Shown piece by piece: positions 7,691 through 18,954 of a stretch of DNA of 64,000 nucleotides; position 1 is the first letter of the stretch, and the number at the start of each line of letters is the position of its first letter. The notes below the pieces were generated by a model that saw only the letters and a program-made list of their open reading frames with translations, did no database searches and was not told the origin of the DNA. The position numbers were made by a program, and so were the translations under genes. The stretch lies in NCBI GenBank assembly GCA_009777845.1, contig WRLD01000002.1, positions 62,001 to 126,000 of the forward strand, in the 5' to 3' direction. This DNA comes from Defluviitaleaceae bacterium. GTDB taxonomy: Bacteria; Bacillota; Clostridia; Lachnospirales; WQUN01.

Positions 7691-10600
7691 CTAATCCCCA
7701 ACCGCCAAATCCTCCAACCGATACCCAACCAACCATCTCAGCAAAGCAGTAATATCAGCGGCGTCGACTACTCCGTCCATGTTTATATCGCCGACAAGTG
7801 GGTTTGTTAGGTTAAAGCCTGCGTGACCTGCTACGTGGCGCGCTAGCCATACCACGTCTAGCGAGGTTACACTGCCGTTTATATCGCCGTTGGACGATAC
7901 CGCACCTAGACGCAGCCATTGTGCTGTTGCGGTTACGTTGGCGGAAATTCCAGTTAGCGGAATATCCCAGCCGTTGAACACGTAGCCGCCGCTGCGTGTA
8001 ACATTCTCGGGAGCGGGGGCAGCCGCGCCGGAAGCAACATTTACTTGTACGTCGTTCTCGTTGCCGCCGATGTTACCGCCGTTTAGGTCGAAGGTTACGG
8101 TAAAGCCAGGTGGTGCATATACCCACGCACCATCAGCAATTGAACGAGGCCTCATTACCGTTAGCCACGAAGCATCTATTCCGCCTGTAGCCGCATAGTT
8201 CACCGCAGAGAAGTCAGTCACGTTGTTTTTGCTGTTGTTTAGGATATAAGTGCTGCTTGGGCTGTGCCAGCTCCAGTTACGTCTTACTGAATGCTGGTTA
8301 GAAATTCCGTTCGCAGGCGCTGTTCCTAGGAAGTTGTCTACTCTGTCGCGTGTGCCGTTGCTGTTCTGCCATGCGCCCACTAGGTCTACCACTAGCGACA
8401 TTTCGCCTTCCGTAATCTTGGTAGAAAGCGGTGTCGTGCCTTGTACAATCGCCACGCTAAAGTTGCGGTCGTTCACGCCTGTAAATAGCGTGGTAGACTG
8501 CACATCGAAGCTAGAAACGGTATAGCGTGTATTAGGCGTAGTCTGACTGGCAGAAACCACCAGGTATGACGTATGCGCAGGAATTGATACTGAGGTAAAG
8601 GTGTGGACATTCCACTGATTCACATTATGGTTTTGTGAAGCAGAGTCGGAAATAGGCTGTAGCTGTAGCGACAATCCGCTTAGGTTAATGGTCGCGCTTG
8701 TCGAGTTGTAAAGCTCGATAAATGAGCGGTTTGCGGCGGGTGCTGTAGCTGTCGCCGTTCTGCCGTATACCTGGTTGATTACCAAGCCCTCGGGCAGTGT
8801 TATATTCGCAAACGTAGCGTTTACTGTAATTGTGCTGTTGGCAGGCGGCATGGTGAACGTGCCTGTCGCGGAAAGCCTATTCGCGCTTACGGTTAGGTTA
8901 AACGGCGCGGCCAAGCCTGTTACGGCGATTGTCGAGCCTGCCGCCCCAGATAGGCGTTGCCCCAACGGAGCAGTTACCGTTACCGTTACCTGCTCGCCCG
9001 ATTGCATTACGTTAGAGGGCGAAAGCGTTGTTTGTGCCGCCGCTGTTCCTATTACGTTTATGCTGTATTCTTCCAGCGGCGTATACGACCATGCTCCCTC
9101 TGCCCTATGGCGTGGGCGTACCATGTCGCGCCTTGTGTTGGTGATGTCCTGGTATCTTTCTGCCAGGAAGTCTGCCGAGTTGTTACGCGAATTTACAGGC
9201 ACATAGTACGTGCCGCCAAATTCCCAGTCACGGCGTACAGATTGCTGATTAGACAAGCCGCTTGCAGGCGAAACGCCCCAGTAGTTTTCTACTCTGTCGC
9301 GTGTGCCGTCGTTATTGTTTAGCGCGCCCACTAGGTCAACGATGTTTTCCATTTGGGCGGGGGTAATCGTGGTAGAAAGCTGTGTCGTGTTGGTTACGAT
9401 TGCCGCGCTAAAGTTACGGTTGCTAAATTCCATATCCATTTCGGTGTCCCAGTTCGGTATATTGTAGCTCGTTCCCGTTGTGCTTGAATTGTTTGTAACA
9501 ATCAGCAACGAGGTACGCGCGGGCAATATCGTGTTTGACAGCTTCGCAGAGAAGTCTAGCACCTGCCATGGATAGGCGGTATTTGTTACGCCGTTACCGT
9601 CCGCGAGGTTTTGTACCTGTAGGCTATGCCCTGCGAGGTCGTATGGTGTGCTAAGCGGATTGTAAATTTCGATAAATCCACGGCTTACTGCCGCAGAAGT
9701 ACCTGCCGCAAACGACCTACCGTACATTTGGTTGATAACTACTCCAGGCGGAATAACTACGTCCTCAAACGCCGCGGTAATGGTAATCGCGCCGCTCGTG
9801 GCTGGCATAGCGAATACGCCTGTAGCGGTATATCGGCTAGGTGTCACGTACAATGAGAACGCCCCTGCCGCTCCTGTCGCAGGTATTGCTGTACCTGCCG
9901 CCGCCGTAAAGCGTTTGCCTGCTGGCGCGGCTACGGTAATAGTCATGGTGGTGGTCGCTACACGCTCGCCCGTTGGCGTAATTGTTACCTCCGCTTCGGG
10001 CTGTCCTGTTACCGAGGCGGTAACGGTTTGGCGCGTCATAGAAGCGAAGTTTGGCTCGCCGCTATGGCGTGGGCGGAATTGCTGCAATTGCTCGTTGGTT
10101 ATTCCGTTGCTGCTTGTCGCGCCGCTTAGTGCATTTCCTGCGTAGCCCACAGGGAATCTGTAGTCTACTGTGCGGAAGTCGCTTTGGTTGTTCCATGTGT
10201 TGGCGAGGTTATTACGGCGAGAGGCTATATATTGGGAAGAACCGCGCGCGGGCTGTTCGTAGTAGTTGTGTGAGATGTCGGCAGGGAACGGCCTTGACTG
10301 CGTACCCACAAGGTCTACCACTCTACCAAATTCTTCTATTTCGCCAATCATTATTTCTAGCGGGTCAGTGCCTTGTACCAAAGCCACACTCATGTTGGCG
10401 TTACTGAATGTCAAGTTCCACGCAATATCCCATGTTGGGATTGTGTAACGCGGCGTATGCCCTACTTGCGAGCTGTTGTTGACATCAGTGCCACTGCTTA
10501 CTATTAGAAGCGAGCGGTTGGCAGGAATGGTTCTGCCGTTAAGGTTTAGCACCTGCCATGTGGTAGGTATGGTATTGGCACCAGTACCAGTAGCGATAAT

Positions 10601-13600
10601 TTGCGCCTGTAGCGAATAGCCGTTTAGGCTAATCGGCGCGTTAGTTGTATTGTATAGCTCGATAAAGCCGTGAGAAACGGCGTTGTCGTTTGGCGTAGCT
10701 CCATGTCCGTATACCTGGTTGATTATTACGTCACCGCGTATGGCAGGACGTTGCGGAGGATTCACCACTGTGATTGACACGTTTCTTACAATCGTCAGCG
10801 GAGGCCCTGCGCCAAAGCCAGGCACTGGAGTCCAGTTGAAGCTAGTAATATGCGAGCCAGACGGCGTAAACGCCACGGCGTACGTGTGTGTGCCAACGGA
10901 CGTAGGCTGTGTCGCTGGGTTTACCCATGTCCACGTACCTACGGCAGGAGCAGACACCGCGCCCGAGAACGTAGAGTCGGCCAAGGTCTGACCTAGCATA
11001 ATGTCGGAAGCTGTGGGGAATGTGAGCGTAGGAGCGTCCGCGCCGCTTACTTCGATAAACACATCGTTAGTAGCTTCAAAGAAATTGGTTAGATTGCTAG
11101 GCGTGAATTTCAAGGCATGTCTGCGTTGTCCGATATTACCTACTGGAGTAGTCCCCTCCTCTACCCATGAGAAGGTACCGGGCGTGCCGCCTGTATTAGC
11201 AGGAAGCGTTACGCTAGACAAGGTTTGACCGAATTTTGCAGTCAAGCCGCTAGGCCAGGTTACAACTGGGTTTTGACGTGTGTCAGCCGTCCAGTTTGCG
11301 GTAACGGTTACAGCGTTGGCAGGCATGGTAAATGTGGTAATCATTTCACTAGAATTAGCGAGCGTTACACCACCGCTATTTACCGTCCAACCGTTAAATC
11401 TTTGCCCTGCGGGCGGAGTTCCTGCGTTAATCGAAGCAATACGTCCTCCGGCAAATAAACCTGCTCCGCTTGGAGTAGCGGCATTTGTGCCGTTTACGGT
11501 CAACTGGAAGGTGTCAACGGAATTTGCCGCCGAGCCTGCCGTATCACCTGCTGGAACGGCAGAGCCGTAAGAAATAAATGTTACTCCAGGGGCACTTGCA
11601 CGGTGTGAAACTCGTGCGTAGGGCGTAGTCACAAACTGATACCAAGGACACGCGCCGTTAGCCACAGCGGTAACAGTACCCTCAGCAGTTACTGTTACGT
11701 GAATGAGCCTTGATTCTGAGCCGCCTTGAAGCTGTGCATTTCGGGTATGCAGAATTAGAGTGTGAATACCTGCACCGTTTACAACCAAGTCTTGCGGTAA
11801 TGACGACAGATTTTGAGTTTGTTGGTCGGTCAAATGGTGAACATCTGGAATCCATCTGCCGAACGTCATAATTCCAGACTGAATTGTTCCACCGTTACCT
11901 TGAGAAGTGGGGGCGGTGTTTGTATTGGTTATACCGCGTAACGTCATCGGGAACGGCGGAGAGAACAGCCCTACCCAATTTGCGGTTAGGTTTACTGGGC
12001 GGTCTGGCATAATAAAGTAGTTAATGGGGGCTTTCGGGTCAGCCTGCAACAGAGCCGCATCTGCACCCGTCCAACCGTCAAAGAACATTCCGACCGCACT
12101 ATGATTACCTGCAAATACTACCACGCGTTGCCCTACGTTTTGCGCGCCAGTGCCTACATTGCCTGGTTGCGCGTTTTCGATTGTCACATCGTTAATTCTA
12201 TTCCAATGCGCCTGCACCGTAACAGCTACAGGAGTAGCAGGCATAGTAAACGTAGTCGTAGCCGCGTTGGCGTTGGCGAGGGTTACTCCGCCAGTCAGTA
12301 CCGTCCAGTGCGAGAACGCAAAGCCTGGATTTGTTCCTGCGTTTATGGTGACTACGGCGTTACCTGCCGCACCTGTGGCAGGGCTTGCGCCAGAGCCTGC
12401 GCCGCCGCCTTGTACCACGGTTTGACCCGCTTCTACTAGGTCTGCCGCCCAGTCGCCATCGCCGCTAAAGCGAGGACGTACTATATTCAAGCGGTCGTTG
12501 CTTATTCCGCCTGTGCTGTAGTTGATTGCTTCAAAGTCGCTGGAGTTGGTACGCGTGTTTTGGAAGTTTACACGGCGCGAAGCAAACTGATTAGATGTGC
12601 GTAGTGCTGGGTTCGTTCCCAATAGGTGCGTGACAGCCTGTGTTTCAAACTGTACGCCCACCATGTCATGCACGTTACGCCATTCTGATATGCTCAGTAC
12701 GCTGTCTAGCGCGCTTGTTTGGCTTACTAGAGCCACACTTAGCGAACGTCCGCTTAGTGATACGTTCGTAGCTAGGTCGTAGTTCTCAATGTTGTATCTC
12801 GCGCCAGCCGTAGTATTTTCCGTAGCCACAAGGAATGACGTACGAGGTTCTACGGTAACATACGGAAGCGGTATTACGTTCCATATGCCAACCGCGCTGT
12901 TCCATACCTGCAACGACCAGCCGTCAAGCTCGACATCGTTATTGGTCGGGTTGTACAGCTCGATAAAGCCGCGGTTTATTGCGTTCACGCCTGTACCCTG
13001 TCCGTAGACTTGGTTTATGACTATAGACGGCGCGGGCAACAAGCCCATCATGTCGCCGAAGCTCGCAGTCACTGTCACGTCATGGTCTGGCATTATAAAT
13101 GAAGTAATCGGGTCTGTTCTGTCTGCAAAGATTACCGAGCCAGCGGGGGAAGCCGTCCAGCCAGTGAATACCTGCCCTGCCATTTGTCCTGCGTTGATGG
13201 CTATGCGGTGGTCCTCTGGGAATCTTCCTGCGCCTGTTTGTCCTGTAGGTGCTTGCGAGCCTACTACGATTACATCGTATAGGTCAACTAGGGTTTGTGG
13301 GAAATGCCCTGGCGGTATGCCTGTTTCGGGGGCTGTTACCGTTTGCGGTGCGCCTGGGTTATAGGAAATATACACGTCCTTAGACGGCGGCAGGGTAGAT
13401 ACACGTCCGTGTCCGCCTGTGCGTGTGGCTTGGTGGTTGGCGTTACTGAATGTGTCGGTAGTGGTTACAGAGCCGTCAGCGGCTACAACAACTAGTACCG
13501 CACGGAACGCCTCACTGGGGTCGGGCCAGTTGAAAGTACCTGCTCCTGCCAGTACCAAGGTAAAGTTACCAGGGCCAGTTACTGTTCTTGTAACGCCGCT

Positions 13601-16600
13601 GTTAATCGCTACATAGTCGCCATTCCAAGATTCGCCCATGTCACGACTGGTTACATGACCGCCTTTCCAAAGGGCGCGTACTAGCGAGGGATAGCTTGGG
13701 TGAGTATGGGCGCGTAGGGTAAGCGGGAATGGAGATTCCGCGCCTGGCACTTTTTCCCACGTTGCCGTAAGGTCTACGTTCCGATTAGGCATATCAAAGT
13801 ACGTGATAGACGAGTAGCGGTCTGCGAGCAAATGCACGTCTGCGCCAGTCCACTTTTCAAAGAGGTGACCGTCTAGTCTGCTGCCTGCGTTGATTACCAC
13901 GCGCTCGTCTGCGGAATACGTTCCCGCTCCTGTTACGGAAGCACGGCTCTCTTTTACGGTTACATTGTAGAACTCAAACCAGTTCGCCCTAATCGTTACA
14001 GGTACAGGCGGATTGGGCATAACAAAGGTAGTTATACGTTCGTTCGCATTAGCGAGCGTTACGCCGCCGCCCATAACCGTCCACTGGTCGAACACAAAGC
14101 CGTCATTGTAGCCTGCGGTAATCGTTACGGTTTGGCCGCCTGTAGCAGGGTTGGGCGAAGCGCCCGCGCCTATTCTGCCGCCGCCGCGTATGAGAACGTC
14201 GCCTGGCTCGCCTGCGATAATGCCCCATGGGCCGTCCGCAGCCGAACGCGGCTTCACTTGTTGCAATACAGGGTTGGAGATACCGCTGCCGTTGGTGTCT
14301 ACAAATTCCTCACGGTCTGGGTAGTTTGATGGGTATCTGTAGTCTACTTCTCTAAAGTCTGCTTTGTTGTCGCCTGTGTTTTGGAAATTCCTACGCCGTG
14401 CGGCTACCTGCCTAGAAATACGGTCGGCAGGTGCAGAACCCCAGTAGTTGGAAATTGGGTCGCCGCTAGAGCCTGTAGAGTTTACCGTACCTACTAGGTC
14501 TATTACGCTATCCATCTCCGTGGGGGTAATGGAGTGCGACAGCTCGGTTACTTGGTCTGATACCAGGGCTACAGTCATAGAACGGTTAGAAAACTCGATG
14601 TCCCACTGTAGGTCTGAGGTAGGGATAATATAACGCGGACGGTGACCGCTTACCACAGTAGTACGCGACCATGCGTTATCACCTTGGCTCACGATTAGGA
14701 ACGAGCTACCCGATTCCATGGTGTGGTTGGGCAGGTTTATTTTGTTCCAAGCGTCGGGGTTGACTGCGCCGTTGCCCTGGTTCATTAAATGCACCGACCA
14801 GCCGCCGATATTTACAGAGTGGTCTGTGGGGTTGTATAGCTCGATAAAGCCGTGGGAAATAGCGTTGCCGCCTACTGGGCCTTGTCCGTGTACTTGGTTA
14901 ATCATTACGGACGGCTCGCGTACTATGCTTTCCACTGGTATAAAGTTTACCGTTGCGGTTACGGGCTTGTCGGGCATTATAAAGATTGCCCCCGAGTTGA
15001 GGTTCGCGCCTAGAATGGTAACGTCGTCAGACGACCAGTTGTAGAACGCTTGCCCTACTGGGTTTGTTCCCGCTTGCAGAGATACCAGCTGTCCTGCGGC
15101 GGCAGGGTTCGGAAACGCGCGATAGCCCGATATTCCGCCGTCTATGGTGATAGTGTGCAAGGTAACGCTTGCGTCAGGCCATGCGAGGTCTTTCAGCGAG
15201 CGTGGGCGATAGTGTTCGATTTCTGCATACGGTATTGAGTTGTAGGAAATTTCTTCAAAGTCTGCGTAGTTGTCCCTTGTGTTTTTGAAGTTAATGCGCC
15301 TTGCGGCAGAGTTACGCGAAATACGCCATGCCGCCTGCGGCCCCCATACGTTGTGTACCTGGTCGCGCGGCGGGTTGGAGTTCCTCGCGCCTACTAGGTC
15401 TTGTATGCGGTTTTGTTCCGACGGTGTAATCACTGGCGATAGAGCCGCGCTGCCGCTTACTAGGGCTACGCTTATATTCCTGTTGCTTAGCTCTACTGAT
15501 ATTTCCCTATCCCATTCCTGGATAATATAGCTTGGCGTGTGTGAGCCGCCGCCAGTGTTAGGCCATTTGTCGCTTACTATTAGATAGGAATGTTTTGGCG
15601 GAATACTTCCCGAAAGAGGTTCTACAAACCAGTCTGTAGCGATAAGGTTTGCGGGGGTATTGTCGCCGATATTTTGAATTTGCAGTGACGTGCCGTTAAG
15701 GTTTACGGCTGTGTCCCACGGATTGTACAGCTCGATAAAGCCGTGAGAAATAGCGTTGTCGCCTTGTGTGCCGTTACCGTATACCTGGTTGATAATAGCG
15801 GTAGCGGGCGCGGGGCTGTAGCACGCGGTTACAGTGATTGCGCCCATGGCGTTAGGCGTAATGGTAATGCTTCTAGTTGTTGACGAGCCTGTGGTTATTG
15901 TAGCAGGCCCCGATATGAGCCAGTTTTGGAACGTGTAGCCTGGGTTGTCGTTTATGGTTACTTCTATAGGCATGTTGCGTATATATCTCGCGCCGAAGTT
16001 GCCTATACTGAACGGCATGAAGCCGCCTGTGGCAGGCGTGTTTGCAGAGTCTGCATAGAACGCTTGGTTGCCCCATTTGTATAGGTCGTTGCGGATATTT
16101 GCTCCTGCTATGTCTAGCCAGCCTATATCGTTGCTTGTGGCGGAGGTTCCAGAATTGCCTGTAGTAATACGCCAGTTAATCATATTGTCGCCAGGTACGG
16201 TTAAGCCGAGGTTTTCGCGGCCTATTGCGCCAGTGCCTGATATACTGCCGTTGCCTGGTGTGCGCATGAAATAGCGGCGCATATGACTGATGGTGTCGCG
16301 TGAGCTTGTTGTGCCGTCTGATGATGCGCGTAGTCTTAGCGTTTGTTCCTGGCCTCTGTCGCCTGTAGTGGAGCCAGGCGTGCCTCTAAGAGATTCGGGT
16401 GCCCAGCCGTTAGGGTTACCTGTAAGCCACGCATTCATACGGTCTGTTTCGGACGCGTTGTTCCCGCTGTTCCATGGTACGAGCTTAGGCTTTGCCTGTA
16501 AGCCCCAGCGTCTGAGATGCCGCCCGATAACAGGGCTACTGCCGCCCAAAGCGCCGCGCTCTACGTAGCTCTCCACTATGCTTGTTACTCTCGCGGGGTG

Positions 16601-18898
16601 GAACGCCGTACCTGCATAGGTGGAATAACGAGCCGCAAAGGTTTCTCTAAATGTTGGGTTTTGGAAAAGCACGCGCAAAATTCTTGCCGCGTTTTCGTGC
16701 CTTCTCATTTCAAAAATATCCCATGGCAAGCCCGCATAATCCATAGCTTCCATGCCTGTCGCACATGCCGAGCTTCCCGAGGGTCTGTTTCTACATTTGC
16801 TACAGCCGCTGCCCAAGCAGGCGGGGCTAGTCATAGCCGTAAAGTAGCTGAACATATCGTTTCTGCCGTCAAAAACAGCGTTATCAAAGTCTTGTACAAT
16901 GAAGCGCCATCTGCCGTCCGCGCCGTACACTCCAGGGTGTACTACCGTGGAACGCCAGCCCTCGAAGTTGTTACTTACCCAGTCCCAGTTTTCAAAGTGA
17001 ATCCCTATGATAAACATGTCGATTAAATCGTCCATGTCAAAAATGGTGTCTAGGTAGTCGTACCATTCTCTAGTAAGGTGGGTCGCGCCCGCGCTCGCGA
17101 GCGGCTCCTCTGTGCGTGGGTGTATCTCGGGTACACGTCTGGCGTAGCCTTGGTGGTCTGCCAGTGTATTGCCTGTACGCGAACCTGCGCCTAGCGCGGT
17201 TCTACGCCCTGCACCCGCCGCAAGATTAGCAGAAGCGGTAGCGGGAATTTCGGTAGCGCCTGCTATATCTGTACGCACGCCTAAGCGTTCCGATGCGTCA
17301 AACGCAGAGCCGCTTATGGGATAGGCAATATGGCTCAACGCTTCGGACATCCACACGGCTTGGTCTGCCATTTCTATATCATTGCGAGGAAGCCCGAACA
17401 CCTCGCTTATAAGTGCTTCGTGCCTATGGGTATGCGTATTATACATGCCCCAAAATTCGCCGTTGATAAATACCGCGCTCCACGTATTGTTTTGTACCGT
17501 GGGGCGAAGCGGGTGAGAAAGTGCTTGAACGAGCGGGTCTTTTAGGTCTGAGCCGTCTAGGTCGGCCACACGTAGGTTAATGTGCCTAAAGTTTCCTACT
17601 AGCTCGTCTGCGGCGTAGAAGTGCTTTCTTGTATTAGGAATAAGCTCGGGCGTGTTTCTGACATCGCCGTCACCTTGGTTGAAGTTAAGCCTTATGGAAC
17701 GCAGGGGGAACAATCTCGACCAGTTACCAAACGACCAGCCCATCGCGCCTTGGTTGATAATAGGCACGTTGTTTTCGCCGTACATTTCCACGTTTACTGG
17801 TTGTCTTGAGCCGTCCTGGTCTAGGGCGTTTTCGGCGCGGCCGTTAGACCTACGCACTACAGGAAGCCCCCAGCCTTGGCCGTTGTTGTTACCTGGGTGA
17901 GTTGGCATATTGGGAGCGATTACGGGGGCTGGGTTTCCTTCCCAGTCGCGGCCGTCCCACATACCTGCCCTTATTTGTGCTTCCCAGTTATAGTAGTTAT
18001 TGTCTACCCATTCTCTACCTGGTGTACCAAATCTGTCCATTCCTCTGTCCCAGTTACGATACCAGCCTCTAATGGGGCATCTGAACATTACAGGGTCAGT
18101 GGTAAGCGCGACAATGCGTACGCCGTCCCAGTCCATGTCTGGGCGGTTTACTATAAATGTGCTAGTGGAGGTAGGGCCGCCTAAGCCGTTTATGTCAAAC
18201 GCTCTGGCGCGTACGACCATACCATTATAAATGAGGCCAGGCGCATAGTAACCGCCGTTGCCGTCGGGGTACGCTCCGCCGCCTAGTGCCGCAGACGGTC
18301 TGTGCGTAGCTGTAAATGTAGGGTTGTGCGGCGAGGTAAACGCGCTTGTTTCGTCCGCCGAGCCAGTGCCTGAAGCCCAAGGTGCGTTCCATGGGCCTGG
18401 GTTTGCGCGGCCTACGCCATGTATAGACATGGGGCTGTTTGCCACGGTGGCCGCACGATAGTTAATAGGGATTGTAGCATTCGGTTCTAGTACAGGGGAG
18501 CATATACATGGGCTAAGGTGAGTTTGCGGAAAACCAGTACAAACTCGGGGAACACTACCGTCTGTAGTGTAACGTACCTCTGCGCCATGCCCATTCACGC
18601 TCAAATTGAACGCCGACTGATGCACGCCGCCCTGGTGAGAAAACGCAGGAGCTAAAGGCGTACCAAGGAAAAATCCCTCAATCAGCTCTTCTTCCTCTTC
18701 TTCTTCCTCCTCCTCTACTTCTAGCGCGGGAGGCGATGTAGCTTCGTCTGGTACATATAGTGCGGGCGGTGAAGTCGTGTCCGCAGAGAATGTGCCTAGG
18801 CTTTCGTCAAATGCGCTTGGCGTGACGGTAATGGTAGAAAGCCCCATAACCAACGCAAGCACGAGTGCAAGGAACCGTTTGAATCCATGCCGTTGCAT
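7691..18898 (-). CDS. Giant secreted CotH-kinase / lamin-tail / dockerin protein
   Basis: A 3735-residue exported protein. Order of parts: signal peptide (1-30), acidic linker, chitobiase/hexosaminidase C-terminal-like domain (about 75-255; VRYTTDGSVP), CotH kinase-like domain (about 255-780; NFQGDG-like segment, RWRFIVQDFDNAVF near 665), then six lamin-tail domains beginning near 1033, 1331, 1959, 2723, 3051 and 3371. Each of these starts with a version of VINQVYG…GFIELYNP. InlB-like beta modules with FxxWT…FxMPxxxVTVTA lie between them. The C terminus has an InlB/Listeria-type repeat (about 3590-3650) and a type I dockerin (about 3668-3728; GDINMDGVVDAADITALL). CotH-family proteins can be protein kinases, and some clostridial ones are cellulosomal. 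A GGGG-rich ribosome binding site precedes the ATG. The dockerin suggests binding to a cohesin such as the upstream neighbour. Substrate unknown. Confidence 0.88.
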   Translation of the reverse strand: MQRHGFKRFLALVLALVMGLSTITVTPSAFDESLGTFSADTTSPPALYVPDEATSPPALEVEEEEEEEEEELIEGFFLGTPLAPAFSHQGGVHQSAFNLSVNGHGAEVRYTTDGSVPRVCTGFPQTHLSPCICSPVLEPNATIPINYRAATVANSPMSIHGVGRANPGPWNAPWASGTGSADETSAFTSPHNPTFTATHRPSAALGGGAYPDGNGGYYAPGLIYNGMVVRARAFDINGLGGPTSTSTFIVNRPDMDWDGVRIVALTTDPVMFRCPIRGWYRNWDRGMDRFGTPGREWVDNNYYNWEAQIRAGMWDGRDWEGNPAPVIAPNMPTHPGNNNGQGWGLPVVRRSNGRAENALDQDGSRQPVNVEMYGENNVPIINQGAMGWSFGNWSRLFPLRSIRLNFNQGDGDVRNTPELIPNTRKHFYAADELVGNFRHINLRVADLDGSDLKDPLVQALSHPLRPTVQNNTWSAVFINGEFWGMYNTHTHRHEALISEVFGLPRNDIEMADQAVWMSEALSHIAYPISGSAFDASERLGVRTDIAGATEIPATASANLAAGAGRRTALGAGSRTGNTLADHQGYARRVPEIHPRTEEPLASAGATHLTREWYDYLDTIFDMDDLIDMFIIGIHFENWDWVSNNFEGWRSTVVHPGVYGADGRWRFIVQDFDNAVFDGRNDMFSYFTAMTSPACLGSGCSKCRNRPSGSSACATGMEAMDYAGLPWDIFEMRRHENAARILRVLFQNPTFRETFAARYSTYAGTAFHPARVTSIVESYVERGALGGSSPVIGRHLRRWGLQAKPKLVPWNSGNNASETDRMNAWLTGNPNGWAPESLRGTPGSTTGDRGQEQTLRLRASSDGTTSSRDTISHMRRYFMRTPGNGSISGTGAIGRENLGLTVPGDNMINWRITTGNSGTSATSNDIGWLDIAGANIRNDLYKWGNQAFYADSANTPATGGFMPFSIGNFGARYIRNMPIEVTINDNPGYTFQNWLISGPATITTGSSTTRSITITPNAMGAITVTACYSPAPATAIINQVYGNGTQGDNAISHGFIELYNPWDTAVNLNGTSLQIQNIGDNTPANLIATDWFVEPLSGSIPPKHSYLIVSDKWPNTGGGSHTPSYIIQEWDREISVELSNRNISVALVSGSAALSPVITPSEQNRIQDLVGARNSNPPRDQVHNVWGPQAAWRISRNSAARRINFKNTRDNYADFEEISYNSIPYAEIEHYRPRSLKDLAWPDASVTLHTITIDGGISGYRAFPNPAAAGQLVSLQAGTNPVGQAFYNWSSDDVTILGANLNSGAIFIMPDKPVTATVNFIPVESIVREPSVMINQVHGQGPVGGNAISHGFIELYNPTDHSVNIGGWSVHLMNQGNGAVNPDAWNKINLPNHTMESGSSFLIVSQGDNAWSRTTVVSGHRPRYIIPTSDLQWDIEFSNRSMTVALVSDQVTELSHSITPTEMDSVIDLVGTVNSTGSSGDPISNYWGSAPADRISRQVAARRRNFQNTGDNKADFREVDYRYPSNYPDREEFVDTNGSGISNPVLQQVKPRSAADGPWGIIAGEPGDVLIRGGGRIGAGASPNPATGGQTVTITAGYNDGFVFDQWTVMGGGVTLANANERITTFVMPNPPVPVTIRANWFEFYNVTVKESRASVTGAGTYSADERVVINAGSRLDGHLFEKWTGADVHLLADRYSSITYFDMPNRNVDLTATWEKVPGAESPFPLTLRAHTHPSYPSLVRALWKGGHVTSRDMGESWNGDYVAINSGVTRTVTGPGNFTLVLAGAGTFNWPDPSEAFRAVLVVVAADGSVTTTDTFSNANHQATRTGGHGRVSTLPPSKDVYISYNPGAPQTVTAPETGIPPGHFPQTLVDLYDVIVVGSQAPTGQTGAGRFPEDHRIAINAGQMAGQVFTGWTASPAGSVIFADRTDPITSFIMPDHDVTVTASFGDMMGLLPAPSIVINQVYGQGTGVNAINRGFIELYNPTNNDVELDGWSLQVWNSAVGIWNVIPLPYVTVEPRTSFLVATENTTAGARYNIENYDLATNVSLSGRSLSVALVSQTSALDSVLSISEWRNVHDMVGVQFETQAVTHLLGTNPALRTSNQFASRRVNFQNTRTNSSDFEAINYSTGGISNDRLNIVRPRFSGDGDWAADLVEAGQTVVQGGGAGSGASPATGAAGNAVVTINAGTNPGFAFSHWTVLTGGVTLANANAATTTFTMPATPVAVTVQAHWNRINDVTIENAQPGNVGTGAQNVGQRVVVFAGNHSAVGMFFDGWTGADAALLQADPKAPINYFIMPDRPVNLTANWVGLFSPPFPMTLRGITNTNTAPTSQGNGGTIQSGIMTFGRWIPDVHHLTDQQTQNLSSLPQDLVVNGAGIHTLILHTRNAQLQGGSESRLIHVTVTAEGTVTAVANGACPWYQFVTTPYARVSHRASAPGVTFISYGSAVPAGDTAGSAANSVDTFQLTVNGTNAATPSGAGLFAGGRIASINAGTPPAGQRFNGWTVNSGGVTLANSSEMITTFTMPANAVTVTANWTADTRQNPVVTWPSGLTAKFGQTLSSVTLPANTGGTPGTFSWVEEGTTPVGNIGQRRHALKFTPSNLTNFFEATNDVFIEVSGADAPTLTFPTASDIMLGQTLADSTFSGAVSAPAVGTWTWVNPATQPTSVGTHTYAVAFTPSGSHITSFNWTPVPGFGAGPPLTIVRNVSITVVNPPQRPAIRGDVIINQVYGHGATPNDNAVSHGFIELYNTTNAPISLNGYSLQAQIIATGTGANTIPTTWQVLNLNGRTIPANRSLLIVSSGTDVNNSSQVGHTPRYTIPTWDIAWNLTFSNANMSVALVQGTDPLEIMIGEIEEFGRVVDLVGTQSRPFPADISHNYYEQPARGSSQYIASRRNNLANTWNNQSDFRTVDYRFPVGYAGNALSGATSSNGITNEQLQQFRPRHSGEPNFASMTRQTVTASVTGQPEAEVTITPTGERVATTTMTITVAAPAGKRFTAAAGTAIPATGAAGAFSLYVTPSRYTATGVFAMPATSGAITITAAFEDVVIPPGVVINQMYGRSFAAGTSAAVSRGFIEIYNPLSTPYDLAGHSLQVQNLADGNGVTNTAYPWQVLDFSAKLSNTILPARTSLLIVTNNSSTTGTSYNIPNWDTEMDMEFSNRNFSAAIVTNTTQLSTTITPAQMENIVDLVGALNNNDGTRDRVENYWGVSPASGLSNQQSVRRDWEFGGTYYVPVNSRNNSADFLAERYQDITNTRRDMVRPRHRAEGAWSYTPLEEYSINVIGTAAAQTTLSPSNVMQSGEQVTVTVTAPLGQRLSGAAGSTIAVTGLAAPFNLTVSANRLSATGTFTMPPANSTITVNATFANITLPEGLVINQVYGRTATATAPAANRSFIELYNSTSATINLSGLSLQLQPISDSASQNHNVNQWNVHTFTSVSIPAHTSYLVVSASQTTPNTRYTVSSFDVQSTTLFTGVNDRNFSVAIVQGTTPLSTKITEGEMSLVVDLVGAWQNSNGTRDRVDNFLGTAPANGISNQHSVRRNWSWHSPSSTYILNNSKNNVTDFSAVNYAATGGIDASWLTVMRPRSIADGAWVYAPPGFTVTFDLNGGNIGGNENDVQVNVASGAAAPAPENVTRSGGYVFNGWDIPLTGISANVTATAQWLRLGAVSSNGDINGSVTSLDVVWLARHVAGHAGFNLTNPLVGDINMDGVVDAADITALLRWLVGYRLEDLAVGD

Positions 18899-18954
18899 AA
18901 AAAAGACCCCTCTCTTAATGATTGCCGTTGTAAGTATTCCAAAAATTCTAAAAC

